Below are positions 1-12,145 of a stretch of DNA of 64,000 bases, in pieces. How positions within the stretch are numbered: the first letter of the stretch is position 1; each line of letters begins with the position of its first letter. The notes below the pieces were generated by a model. It had not been told where the DNA came from and made no database searches. It saw nothing but the letters and a program-made list of their open reading frames with translations. The translations under genes were made by a program, and so were the position numbers. The DNA comes from Opisthorchis felineus (Eukaryota; Platyhelminthes; Trematoda; Opisthorchiida; Opisthorchiidae), in NCBI GenBank assembly GCA_004794785.1, contig SJOL01006425.1:1566664-1630663 (forward strand), written 5' to 3'.

Positions 1-239
1 GAAACACGATCGATGTTGATGGGTGTTCACTAACGCCTATCAGGCAGCCTGGATCAATGTCAGAAAGTTCCCTTCAAATATCGCGGGGCCGTTGTAACTT
101 TTGCACTCGCACGCACTCGCTTGTTGCAATAAAGCTGTTGTGCTCCTTGTCGGTGAGTTCTTTTCTGGCACTAGGCACTGGAGCGGGGTCAGCAGAAGAT
201 ATAACAACAAGCAACAATCTATAAGTAACTCAGGGGAAG

Positions 240-425
240 AATAAAATTCACTGGATGAGTGAAACTTCCATCTGAGAAGTTGTTGCCCGAGGAGATAGTC
301 AACATGTGCGACCATCTGATGTGGAGTTCCTGATTGAGGAATGAGTGGCTCTGTATTCTGTCTAAGTGTGAGTCAATCACACTGATGATTAGCTGCTCGT
401 GACCAAACGGTTAACTATTCAAACA
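240..425 (+). repeat. SINE family B, 5' part
   Basis: Matches the 15885 copy from GTGAAACTTCCATCTGAG through GTATTCTGTCTAAGTGTG to CTGCTCGTGACCAAACGG, then stops. Confidence 0.6.
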
Positions 426-2109
426 GCTTGCCACTTATTTGAAAATCACACTGTGGCCAAACTGTTCACTTTCCACTTCCTGCGAAACAAAAGATACAAA
501 TAATTTTAATACTTTTGCTTTCAACGTAGACGTCTCTCATTTACAGAACTGTCCTTCAAGCGCTCGAAGTCACGCATTTTTGCTCAAAAACTTAAAGCTT
601 TCACTCCATCAAACTATCTTACAAGAAAGTACTCTTAGTCGGTCCCTCCACTTGTTCTTCCTGGACAAGGGGACATCGGTGTCGGTGTAGACAGAAGTTT
701 ATCGATAAATCAGATCACAAGTTCGGGTGTTTGTCCAATTTTGTCCAATGTAATGTTTGCGCAACATCAGGATCAGTAGTTGGGCACACTTTTTGCGGCA
801 ATATGTTCTGAGGAGACGGTTCCAAGGGATCAGACTCAGAACACCCGGTTCACAAAGTAAGATGTCTTGCGCAGAAATATTATGACCACGGGTCGACCGT
901 TACATACTGTGCATACACACTTTTTTCAGAATTAACATATTCACAAAAGTTCGGAAGGTCGTCTCAAGCATTGCTGAAAATTATTACAAACGAGAGGTTC
1001 AACTAAAATTCATTTGGGTCTCCCGTTAATACCAGGTTAATTTGCAAGTCAATGTATAAGTTAACTAATGAAATAATATGGTGTCTTGGTAGAAAATGAG
1101 AGTCATGGAAAATCGAGGACCAAGCTCGTCTGAAGACAGGATTTGCTGTCTATAATTTCTCGCGGAGGTTTGCTTTATGGGGCATTTTCTCACTGAACAC
1201 GACTGCGAACAGCTTAATGGTTGGAAATCGTTGCGGAAATTGGACTATCACTGAGTTTGGGATGCTGTTTTTCTGAAGCCAACGGAAGGTCTGTCTGCAA
1301 AAACCCAACGTTTGTTTATTTCAATCGAGGCATCGGATGTCGAGGAAGAGGCTTCCTATAGCTTTGTAGCAGAATGGTCGAAATTAACACCATTAGTAAA
1401 TGATGCACAGCGGCAAAATAAAATCAAGGGGGGAGTCAGGGAGTAAAAGTATGAAAACTGTTATGGTCTGGTCACCTGAGAAGCAGCCGCGTAAGCAAAC
1501 TCTGAGGTCCCACTACCCATAGGTTTGCTTTCTGGATCTGGGGTTGCACGAGAGAGTCGCTGCCAGATGCTGTTATCGGAATAAAACGAGCCAGACTTAC
1601 AGTGTACGATGTCTTACGTAGTGGCGTTACCATAACAGCTCATCCGTTACTCCTGTGATGTTACACACGTTTTATCGGAACTGGACTACCCGCAAAAGCT
1701 CAAAATGTCATGTCACGTGAGACAATGACTTCTCTGCTTCTTTTAAGCTGCCTCATACGCTTGACATAACTTCTTGACCTTTACAAATGTGCCACTTCTG
1801 ATATAAATGTATGTAGTATCACACAATTGTCGGCTGGGCCACAATCGAAATGGCTGTGCGCAAAAACAACATTTTCCTTCATTTTTGCGTTCGTTGTCTA
1901 ACGTACACCCAGGTAAATGTTGTCCTACCATTTTATTTTGATAAGATACAGTATAATCGGATAATATTTATAGGAATGAGAAACAGAGGCTTAATTCAAG
2001 GTTTGTGATAGAAATTTGGGTGCTGGTAGAATTATTTCCTCTGTAAAATATTCAGTTCTGTCGGCAATGTCGAGGTCAATGATTAGAGGTCTGACCAACA
2101 CGTCTCCTG
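426..2109. other. No gene seen
   Basis: AT-leaning DNA with only short chance frames. No RNA gene, clear repeat or splice-bounded exon was found. A RYK signal-peptide exon could be hidden here or in any stretch up to 14 kb. Confidence 0.5.
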
Positions 2110-2300
2110 GTCCTCCGGCTTAGGGATTGGAACATTTGTGGCGACTTGGTAATACACTTGCATTTCCCGCCAAACGCCGCTGCTTTGTGGTCAGGCCTTT
2201 CAGCCAAAGGCTCTGGTTGAGGACCCTAATCGTCCCCTTGTTTAGGTGTGGGCGCCCTGACAGTGTCCCAGCCCACACACGACCATGACACTTACAACTA
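2110..2300 (+). repeat. SINE family A-related copy
   Basis: Shares GGCGCCCTGACAGTGTCCCA with the copy at 2745-2925 and is alignable, with divergence, to the middle of SINE A (GGGCAACCTGGCAGTATCC). No clear tail. Confidence 0.5.
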
Positions 2301-2744
2301 ACGATGCTCGCATGCCACATCGGCCGTCGCGTGGTGCCATCAGCCGGGTCGGCTTGCCTGCTGCATACGGCAGAGCGGGTAAACGAAAACAAGTTACTGT
2401 ATACTTTCCCATACTTTTTCTTCCCCCTCCCTCCACCCCATTAAAACTCTCTCCTTGTAAACCCGTCAGTTAGGACTAATTACTCCGTTCGTCCTGCATC
2501 AGGTTTCCAAGCAACATTTGCGCGTCATCCGGCGCTGATATCCTCAGGCATCTCGAAATCAATCTTCAGGCCTCGACGCCCAAGTCTATCTGGCTGCTTT
2601 CAGTATTCGCACTCTGAAGTAAGCAGGAAAACAAGCTGCTCTTGACATCACACTGGATTTGCTTGACGCTGATGTGTGCTGTGTATCAGAAACAAAAAAT
2701 CAAGATGCAAGCGCTGCGGTTGAGTGAACTTCCCCGTCACTCTA

Positions 2745-2925
2745 TGCTCGCTTCTGGCTGCGAATCTCTGGCGATTCAGAAGCCACTGTGGCAGGATGTC
2801 CAAGCGTCGATATCGTCCAAAGTCACCGGATAGCAGGCTTTGGTCGAGGAAACTAATCGCTCTCCTGTCTAGGTCTGGGCGCCCTGACAGTGTCCCAGCC
2901 TACGTACAATTACGGCAGAGAAGCT
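2745..2925 (+). repeat. SINE family A-related copy, second
   Basis: Same 20-base match as the 2110 copy, preceded by CTGTCTAGGTCTG. The two copies are in direct orientation about 640 bp apart. The open frames across them are repeat-derived. Confidence 0.5.
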
Positions 2926-3258
2926 TCAGTTTTGGACACCAGTATTATGCTGTCGGTGATTATGATAGTGATAATGAGTTATGATGCTTGACAACATTTC
3001 ACAGCTCGCTGGCTACGGTTCAGTGGATAATGGTTTCTGGAGCTCGAAAGACATTTCAGTGCAGGACGTTTTCATCAAAGTTGATAAGGATGTCTTCCCG
3101 TAATATGGAGTTTCATGTGCAGACAAGTTATCTGTCGTGTACTGGCAATGAACTGGATGGGAATGCAGATTTCCATGATATATATAAGGTATATATGTAA
3201 GGTATTTTCTCAACTAACTAATGCATCTACAAAGTAATGAACCCAAAAAAGAAACAGC

Positions 3259-3284
3259 AGCAGAATGCAGAATGCAGAATGCAG
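3259..3284 (+). repeat. Short tandem repeat of AGAATGC
   Basis: Three 7-base units (GCAGAAT) in a row after a CAG-rich start. Confidence 0.9.
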
Positions 3285-4993
3285 ATCCATAAATCCAACA
3301 GCTAAAATTTTGTGGCAAAATTAATCTGTTCTTGTCACGTCGGTCATTTGTCACCTCAGTCCTGACTATCCACATATTTGCTTCTGAGCACACAGATTTG
3401 GACGTAGTAGCTTGATATCGATCAAATGGGCCGCGTTCCAGGTTGATTTTTGAGCCATTCCCGATCGAATAGTTGAAACCCGGTAAATGGTAGCCTGTAT
3501 CCGTTGCCTGACATTTTGTATTCCCACAATTTTAGTTGATTTTCTGTGGCACGCGTCGGGTAATGCAAGGGCTGGAATTTACGCAGCATGCTCGAACAGA
3601 CAAATGGACTGAATGTTGATCAAGTCACCGTGGATCTGTTAGGTAAGTTTGGCTTGTAGGCCAACTTCCACTTTTTGGACCAGAGTGGGCTTTATTCCCC
3701 ACTTACAGAGCTTAACAGAGTCTAACAGAATAGCAGAGCAGTGAAACTTGAGATGATGCCTGGAAGTAGAATGTAGTCTCCTATAGGAGCGCCTCGTGCC
3801 TAGAAACCCCGCGGCTACTAGTAGGGCGTCACTTAGATCATAACAGCGGGCACTTGTAACCCAGTCAGATTGTTTGACTCCCCTATCAGCGACGCGTTTT
3901 CCCTCGGCAGCAGATATTTGGGTGTTGTCATTCAGTGACACTCGCGAAAAGCTTATTTAAATGAATCGAGGATACACAGGGCCGTCGGTTGATAAAAAGT
4001 TAACGAAGAAGCGTTAGTTTCCGTGAATGGTCACTGCACGAAATCATGAAGCGATTTAAAATGACAGTGTTTTATATCAGATCTATGTTAAAGTCTACCA
4101 AAAATGGAGTTCACAGTCCTCATTTAATGGAAATGCAAACATTCCAGTCCGGTGAATTTATTCCCTAGCAGGGAATACGAGGCACAATTTTGGAGGAACC
4201 AAACCAGGAAAGTATGTTCAGCGTTAGAAGCAGCAGACGAGTATGGCAGGAGTTTTTGGAGGCAATGTTTTTATGACTACAGTGTCCACAGATGCTTCAT
4301 TTGATCGCGAGTTCACCAGTTTCTCATCACTATAGTACCACTTGGAACGGTTGAAGTCTTCTCTAACTGAGCTAATGATTGTAGTGCCTGACTGACGTAT
4401 TGTCACGGGCACAAATCTCGTAAACTGATGATCTTGCCCGCTGCAGTGAGTCAGAAGTAAAATAGCTCATTTCAAAGATCTAACGAACAAAATAGTCAGA
4501 CAAGCGACTGTCGGTCAACATCTCCTGCCCAAGCGCAGTAACAAGCAGTAACATGCCAGCAGCAAACAGTTTCTAATTGCCAAAACCGAAGGCGTCTTCG
4601 TGGTCGCATTTAGTAATGATGTTACCAGGGCTAGCAGGATAGTCTAGGATTTTTACGAGGCATTTTCGACGATGGTGGGTAAAACGTTTTCAGAATGTGC
4701 GCTTCTGGTTTAGGGACAGTCTGACCATTCCCTTATTGCGGAGCTTCATTTTGGTAGGTTTTGAAAACTATGAGGTTTGCGCATGCAGAAACCTATTTCC
4801 TGTGACTTTTTTGAATCAGAAACAGAGTGTTGTTGGTTCTGAGAATAGATTAACTTTGCGTTTTGTCGCGATTTGCCGTCATCTGGTAGATGTGGGAAGA
4901 TCGATTAGATGTCGTTTCGGATGACAGTTTTCACCGTTCACGGCTGTGCCACAATGCCATTAACCACACTTGAGAGCGTGACAAACGTGAATT

Positions 4994-5006
4994 GGGGGGG
5001 GGGGGG
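4994..5006 (+). repeat. G13 homopolymer
   Basis: Thirteen consecutive G, 80 bp before a hammerhead repeat fragment. Confidence 0.97.
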
Positions 5007-5084
5007 TGGTCGAGTACAAAAATGAGCAAATTAATTGATGTTAACGGAACAACCGCATCTCGACTGAACCTGCCGTCTATAATA

Positions 5085-5190
5085 TTTTTCAAAAGAATGC
5101 GGTGCAAGAAGGCCGCCTCATATTTCAGTTGGTGCGATATTCATGGTATCGTTGTATATTTTCTTGACGGAGCACACTACTCATAAGTTT
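5085..5190 (-). repeat. Hammerhead repeat fragment without core
   Basis: Matches the CCTCATGTTTCAGTTGG to CTACTCATAAG part of the unit and stops just before the ribozyme. Confidence 0.65.
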
Positions 5191-6097
5191 TCTTGTTTAG
5201 GCTAATTAGAAGAATTCTGTGGGAAAGCTGATTACTTGACTGCAGCCAAGAGGAAACTCATAACTCTCTACGACCCTCATTGTGATGCTGATAAGCAATA
5301 AGTCCAGGGGGCTTCAAGTTGAAGATGATCCTCATTGAATCAGAATGTGTTTAGCCCTAAAAACGATCCGTTTTGTGTTTTGTTTTAGTCAGAACTCATC
5401 AAGTGGGGAGGAGAGGATCGATTGGGTGTCGACTTGGCTAACGGTTATGTGAAAAGAGCTTATAAAATCAGGCGCGGTGCTTTGATCTCGACAATCATTC
5501 ATCTGACATGTGAATTCAGCTAAATCCTTCGACGAGGTTTAAATCTGTCGAATGCACTTCAGGACTCCAGTAGAACGGAACTTCATCAGCAGACAACTTT
5601 TCTCCGGTTTCAAAGATTTATGTCCAATACCATTCTGCTGTTGTTTGTTAATAAAACGGAAAACCCACCCAAATTCCACTATCGGTTTCGCTCTGTTCAG
5701 GGTGATCAGTCAGACTCTGTCCCCGAGTTTTTTCCTGATTGTTTGTCTAGTCACTGAACTCTGTTGAACTACTCAGCTCGTGTGATTCGTTGTTTATAAG
5801 CTATCTAGCTTTTGCCTATGTAAACATGGCATTTCTGTCGTGAGTTCAAATCTTACTTGTGCATTTAACTCTGGGTACAAAACAGTGGATTCGACCGTGG
5901 AAAGAGTTGATGAAATGAGTTTTGTGTGTAAAACAAACTCATTTTCACGCTAATTTGGTTCTAACGAGTCTACGAGGGTCTTCTCTCACTGAACTTGCTC
6001 CGAAAAAGGTTGCCTCATGTTTCACTCGGTATGATATTCGAGATATCGCAATGCATTTATGGACGTAACTCACCACTCATAAGGTCGCTGGAAAATT

Positions 6098-6152
6098 CTT
6101 CAACAGCTCACGATCGGTTTCGCCTTTGTTGAGGCTCATCAGGTAGACGCAG
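6098..6152 (-). ncRNA. Hammerhead ribozyme, upstream tandem copy
   Basis: The minus strand reads CTGATGA, helix II GCCT/AGGC with a six-base loop (perfect), GAAA, then ATC as the cleavage triplet. Helix III has a C-A mismatch (CCGATC in place of CCGGTC), so activity may be reduced. Predicted cleavage is between 6112 and 6111, 308 nt from the matching site of the other copy. Confidence 0.72.
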
Positions 6153-6401
6153 TCCCCGAGTTTCCGTCAGCCCTATGTTCTACTTGAACCCAAATTGCAC
6201 GAAATTAGTGAAGTACACTCACTTGCATACCAATTTGGTTGTGACGGGAGATTCACCTGGAACCCAGCTGAATTGCTCGTTTATGATGTTCTTAAGCAAC
6301 TGAATGTGCTGCACCAGGCTGCCTCATGTTTCAGTTGGCAAGATATCCGAGATATCGCGATACAGTTTATAGAAGTAATGCACTAGCAATAGGTTGCTGG
6401 A

Positions 6402-6460
6402 AACTCTTCGACAGCCCACGACCGGTTTCGTCCTTCTTGGGTCTCATCAGGTAGGCGCAG
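6402..6460 (-). ncRNA. Hammerhead ribozyme, best-preserved copy
   Basis: On the minus strand the core reads CTGATGA, a helix II hairpin, then GAAA and a GTC cleavage triplet with a very short helix III (ACCGGT). Helix I can form six consecutive pairs (CGCCTAC against GTGGGCT, one G-U). Helix II has a closing G-C pair, a mismatch, then two C-G pairs. Predicted cleavage is between 6420 and 6419 on the minus-strand transcript. The short helix III resembles natural hammerheads of newt and schistosome repeats, which may work better as dimers. Confidence 0.8.
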
Positions 6461-6590
6461 CCCCCGATTTTCCGTAACCCTTATGTTTTACTTGAACCCA
6501 AGTTGCCTGCAGTTCGCGAACTACACTCATTTTCACACAAGTTTGCTTTTCTGGGTGCTCCTAAAGCCATAATTAAGTTCCGAACTTGGA

Positions 6591-8614
6591 AATTTGGCGG
6601 TGTGTTCTCATGCGGCAGTCAGACACAATACACAGTTGGTCGTGATAAATGCTAATCGGGCAGTTTGAGTTGATAATAATGAGCAGAGACATACATTATT
6701 AAGGAGTGAACCAAAATTGATTTTAAAACAAAACTGACCTTCTTACAACCCATGTCCCAAACATGTTCCCAAGGTGTTGTTGTGGTGCATTTGGGCAGTT
6801 CTTCGCGCAGAATAGAAACAAATATTGCTGAAGAACCGAAGAGCAAATAATGTGGCACTGAAACAAGAAAACTCCGATTGCAGCTAAGTTGGTTGTCTAC
6901 AGCGTAGGGATTAGCACACTCATCGAAACAGTAATTGTGTAGCAAACAATGCTAATTTGCTAAGACATCTGATTAGGGTTGAGAACTCACTCAGTCCTTG
7001 AACTTCCGAAGAACATAGCAGAATAATCACCGCTAAACCCAACAACTGAATCATCTTTGTTCGGCACTCATTTTCGCTTTTGAACTTCTTTAAATAACGT
7101 CTTTTGGATGAGGCTTCTAAAGAATGTCATCATCAGACACGGCGCACATTCTTTGTTCACGTTCTCAGAAGCGGTTGAGTTCAGAAGCGTACACACGAAT
7201 GCCTGAGATGACTTATTCGGATTTGATGTGCAGTCGGAGCCACGAACCCTTGTCGCTTTAAGGTTGCTTAATACCGCCTGTTTGAAGAAAGTTATGAAGC
7301 CTGAGACTGAATGATATTTGTGTGATTAGGGCAATACATCCACCAAACCAACTGTACGATCCTGTGCTAAGGCCGTGATCTCAAGGCAAGGAATTGGTTA
7401 ATTAGCCTAAAAGCACGATCTAGGTGTCCTATCTGACAGGTAACGTGTAGTCTAATTCAACGACGGACGGTCAGTAATAATTACGGCGAAACCGAATTCT
7501 ACGAACTTCACCTTCGTTTGTTCAGTAGTCGCATTTGGGCAGCAAACAATATATTGAATTAGACATGGACAGACAGTATAGATAGGTAGACCGTGGTTCT
7601 ATAAAAAAATTAACAGTAAATAATGAGGAGAATTAAAGGAAAGCTTACTGCTAGATTGAACCTTGGGCAGTTAGCAACACAGGATCACACAGAAAGGCCA
7701 GTGTGCTATCGGACAAATTAAACGGGAAAAATGTTATACAGTTCAAAGTGGGACAAAATGCTCAACAACAAAAAAACAGAAATGAATGTGAACAAATCGA
7801 GTCGTGAAAACAGTTATTATAGAAAAACAGTTAACATAGATTCGATTTTGTATAAAATAGAATAATTCAGTCTTGAAACTTGAGCAGTCACCAGAAGGGT
7901 AATGAATTAGTCTGAGGAATACGGAGACATAAATAATCACGTCACGTAATTAACACCAACATTTTTCTAAGTACATATCAACGCTCAATTCAGAATTTTC
8001 ACCCTATAAACTGTGAGCAATTGCAAAATATTTTGTAATTTGGAGCGACAAAATTATGCCGTAATTACCGACTCTCCAGTGGCGGAAACGGGTGTAAAGC
8101 ACGGCTTGTGAGATTCTCTGCCGATACCTGAAAGCCTAGCGTTTGACGGTGTGATGAGAAACTTAACATGAGCAAACTAGCGTTCAGCTTACCAGCTGTC
8201 TCACTCTCTTACAGTCCTTTGTTCCGAAAAACTGTATAAGGACACCTGCTACTGGTTTGAATTTCCCAAAATTATCCAAGTTGATTGATCATGTTTTCTA
8301 CTTTGGTCACTACCGTTGTATGTTTAGGTTTCCAACGTCTTGCACCATTGCGCAGTTCTTCTACTGGAAGAGTATATTCACGCACGTTCGACCACACATG
8401 TGTTAGGCGCGTTCGTCAATTGCTGCTGCGGTCATCGGTTTGGTAACTGAGCCAGGCAGTTTAACAGCGAACGTTTTATCACCACGTCATCAGCGCTTCG
8501 TTGGCTGTGTTCAATGGGCTACCAATAATCTTCTTGGAAGTGGCTGTATATCGTTCGGTTAAAGAGCGGAAGTTCATTCAAGGAGAGTCAGATGGGTGAT
8601 GAACATGATGATTA
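6591..8614. other. No gene seen between ribozyme repeats
   Basis: AT-rich, several short chance frames, no splice-bounded coding signal. Confidence 0.5.
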
Positions 8615-9150
8615 GGTGTGTTCGACAACCCAAAGCCGGTTTCAGCCTTCTTAGGGCTCAACAAGTAGGTGCAGTTCCCGAGTTTCTGTCAACCTTATGT
8701 TCTGTTTGAACCCAAATTGCACGAAAGTCGACATATACACTCATTTGCATACCAAATTAGTCTTCACAATAAACTCACCTGAACCCCTATTGCGTATCTT
8801 GTTTGTGATGCTCTTATTCAGGTGACTCTACCGTAAAAAACAAATTGGTATGCTAATGAGTGTATTCGTCAAACTGCGTGCAATTTGGGTTCAAGTAGAA
8901 CATAAGTTTGGTTGAAACTGGAAGGGTGCGCCTACCGGATGAACCCGGAGAAGAAGGAAGAAACCGGTTATGGACTACCGAGGAGTTTTCAGCCACCTTA
9001 TGAGTAGTGTTTTGCGTCTATACGATGTATGGCGATATCTCAAATATCATACCAGCTGAAACATGGGACACGTTCAGTTGAACAAGAACATCATAACCAA
9101 GGAATTCAGCTGGGATCCAGGTGAGCACCCCTGGAAGTAGCATGCAAATG
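8615..9150. repeat. Hammerhead repeat, head-to-head inverted pair
   Basis: A minus-oriented copy (8615-8820) is followed by a + oriented copy (8826-9150). Both carry decayed ribozyme cores: CTTGTTGA on the left and CGGATGA on the right in place of CTGATGA. The junction near 8822 lies inside the shared 'acceptor-like' part, so the two halves are a long imperfect palindrome. Confidence 0.8.
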
Positions 9151-10804
9151 AGGGTATTGATTGAAAGGTGTTCTCGTATCTTCTGAGTGGATGATACAAC
9201 GCTAAGATGACAGTTACATGTAGCCTCCACAGGATTAAAGGAATTCACTTCGTGATGAGAAAAGTCGTCGTCATGGCTGCTTGGAATAAATATTACATTT
9301 CTGGAAGACGTTCTTAGATTGTCCTTCAGTGCGACAATTCGAAAAAGGGAATTTTACGCAACATTAATCATTCCCTCATTGCTGAGGACATTTCAATTTC
9401 TATTAAGTTCCATTGATGTGGTGCCATCTAGCCACCAAGTCCGTCACGATAAATTTCATCGTGACTGGTTGGAATAAGAGCTGGGTTATTCAAAATGTCG
9501 GTACTTAGAGAATTGCACAAGTGCAAAATCTTCATTCCCGTTCTTTTTTTGTCAAACTGATGACATTCATGGCTCGCTCGCAACGACAGCAGTCATCGTC
9601 AGCGCCTGTCGCCCTAGGCTTAACAACACGGGAGAAGATACTCGTCCATATCCAATCTGTCTGCCATGGTAACTTGATGGGTCAGGTATTTAGATTTGCA
9701 ACCATAAATAATCCCATTGATCAGAACACACAGTGCTGATAAACCCCAGGAAAGTCAAAGGAGTTGTTCATCGTCAGGTACGGTAAAGCCTCGTGGTATT
9801 TGATGGGCAATCGTCCTGTTACATCAGTCCTTTAGATGAAGACATTCGAGCGATCGAGTGATGCGGCTGTGGGAAAAAATGGCGTTGGATGCGAATCAAA
9901 ATTACACTTGTAACAAAAGTACGTTTCGGCCTCAAATATCACGTGTTTCCTCGGACAAAAAAGGACCCTCCGTAAAACAGAAACGTTTATATTTACATTC
10001 CGTAGAATTAATGTGTATATCTTTCTTCTACAGCCCTCTTGATCTGATGACAGAGGCTTTGAAGGATTTAAAATAACACAAAAGTTTCCCGAAGTCCCCG
10101 AATCTTTGGTAACCGGGATGGACACTAATCACTTCCCGGAAATAAGTTGAAATGGTTATTCATCAGATGAAAGTATAGTTATGCTCCATCCGAGGGGTAC
10201 GCAAAGTTCCGAGAAAGAATTTCAGGAAGTTCAAAAGCAGTAAAGCACGCCCTTTTACCCACTTGCCTTGTTGTTCAAACGATGAAACTCGGAATGCTTG
10301 CAAATTTACCATTTCACATTGCAACCTAGACAAGGCATGAATATCTTTCTGTCGTGGTCCTTTGTCTGAAATCCGTGGACACACTTTTGCCCATGAATGG
10401 TCTTCAGCGGTTCTTCACAGTCTACCTCCTCTTGGTGCTAAGAAGACCTGACACTATTTGAAAACATTTCTCTAACCTTCCTACACCAGCCCAGCGGCAG
10501 TCGCATAGTACCACTACAGGCTCATGGGGTGCCCGAACCAGGGCAAGAAACTGGAAGTGTTGCATACTCCTCGGGGTGAATTCTTATCCTGCCGTTTACT
10601 TACACCACACACACTATTCTTGGTTGTTATTGTATCCAATGTTGACAGCGTGAGTATAGTGTAGCTTTAGGGCAGAAATTGTTGGATTATTCGGACAGTC
10701 AACTGACGTTTCAATTAATTTTTTGTCCTATAAGTGAGGCGAACCTATGCAGAAAAGGCAAAAGATATTGGGAATCATTAACAGTGCACACCTAACGACA
10801 CTTC
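9151..10804. other. No gene seen
   Basis: Only short chance frames on both strands (for example 9832-10125). No recognisable family. Confidence 0.45.
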
Positions 10805-10905
10805 ACTAGGGGTTTTCGAACCCATGATCTCCCGGCTAGTAATTTGAACACTTAACCGTTCGGCCGCCAACGGCTGATCAGCAGTGTGATTAAATTTGAC
10901 TTAGA
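10805..10905 (-). repeat. SINE family B copy, minus strand
   Basis: Minus strand reads CGGCCGAACGGTTAAGTG and GATCATGGGTTCGAAAACCC, the tRNA-like half only. It faces the + strand copy at 11025, 120 bp away. Confidence 0.65.
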
Positions 10906-11024
10906 TAGCACATAGCTTCAAGGAATCCACATCACTTGGTCGTGTGCTGACTGGTTTCTCGAGTGACAACTCAGATTCGTTCACTTTTCTTGTGAATGCC
11001 TCTTCTCCTTAGTTACTTTTACAT

Positions 11025-11220
11025 AATCACACTGCCAAGCAGTCGCTCGTGGCCGAAAGGTCAAGTGTTCGAAGTACTAGCCAGGAGGTCGCGGGCTCGA
11101 AACTCTCTGGAGTTTCGTGAGAAACACAATGAGGACGTTTCCCAGTAAAGATGAAACAACTGTTCGGTGCTTCTGGGCTTCCGGCATAGACTGATTTCAT
11201 TTACAGTAGGAATCCTCAGT
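11025..11220 (+). repeat. SINE family B copy
   Basis: Contains CTCGTGGCCGAAAGGTCAAG, a GGTCGCGGGCTCGAAACTC box B, and the body up to GACTGATTTCATTTACAG. Confidence 0.7.
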
Positions 11221-12034
11221 TGAAGATTTTCGTACTATCCACAATCAATTAACTGCTGACGGCATACTGTTTTATCCAGAACGAAATCGATTTTCTTGGA
11301 GAGCCGAATAACTACAAGCCCATGGCCTTGCTACCTCAGAAACCGGTTAGGACACACGTTACAACTAACATCAAATTCTTTGACAACACAAAATATTTGG
11401 CAAACGGATGATCAGGAAAGCGGAGAGTCACCATTAAACCAACGAGCAACCAAGGAAGCTTGCCGAGTGATTGAAACTTCAATCATGACACTCTCTAGGA
11501 TATGCGGTCGTTGTTATTCTGGCTACTGCGGCTAATGATGAGGACCAGTGTGATGATGACGACGAACGAAGAACTGGAGGATTCTGCCGAGAAGGAGGGG
11601 CATGATTGCAATGGATACGCTTCTGATGAGAGTGAAGTAATAGATGATGAAATGTAAAATCTCCCGGTAAATTTGCTGCTGGAATTTTCTTCGATTGCAG
11701 TGATGAGGTGGGTGTGATTAAATACGAGAACAGTTTGTCGCAAAATGCAAGCCAGAAACATTCGTGAAAGTCATTATTTGCAGCAACAAGAACCAAACAA
11801 TTTCCAATCACGTGCCGATTTGTGTGACAAGCATGCCATATAAAGAATAATAAACTTATTATCTGAAATCATACGGATTCGGATTATGTATCTTGACAAA
11901 CTGTCTGGGAATAAAACTCATGCTTATGAGTCCCGCTCAGTGGAACTATTCAACTGCGACTCAATTAAGATTATGATTGTCAACCATCAGAAGGAGAAAA
12001 ATGGTCAGTTGCAGTTAACAAGCTTCCAGCTGAA

Positions 12035-12145
12035 TCTCTTCGTTATAATATTAGTCAACTAAATGTGCTACGCAAAGTCAACCCCCTGTTTCATTTGGTA
12101 TCGCAGTATATTTTCTAAATGGAAACTACTCATAAGGTTTACGAA
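12035..12145 (-). repeat. Hammerhead repeat fragment without core
   Basis: Matches the CAGCTGAATCTCTT to CTACTCATAAGG part of the unit and ends just before the ribozyme position. Confidence 0.65.

Larger units (their letters stand above)
2926..5084. other. No gene seen; small simple repeats
   Basis: Holds the AGAATGC triplet and the G13 run. A frame at 2988-3200 contains SCTG, reminiscent of a WIF motif, but it does not fit the RYK exon series. Confidence 0.5.
6000..6590 (-). repeat. Hammerhead repeat, tandem head-to-tail copies (~1.8 units)
   Basis: The segment beginning GCCTCATGTTTCA near 6012 recurs near 6320, and the ribozyme cores recur at 308-nt spacing. Each unit holds, in + strand order, the CTCATAAGG box, the reverse complement of the ribozyme, the box GAACCCAAATTGCACGAAA, and CCTGGAACCCAGCTGAATT. 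This is the reference copy for the family in this window. Confidence 0.85.

Noticed and set aside
2988..3200. Frame with EFHVQTSYLSCTG, resembling a WIF 'ELSCTG' motif
   Set aside because: It is in a SINE-flanked region 11 kb before the WIF exon, duplicates the part encoded by exons 14026 and 24472, and has no fitting splice sites.
11479..11811. 110-codon minus-strand frame rich in Ser
   Set aside because: Low-complexity GAT/GAC-rich DNA gives the Ser-rich reading on the other strand; no splice or family support.
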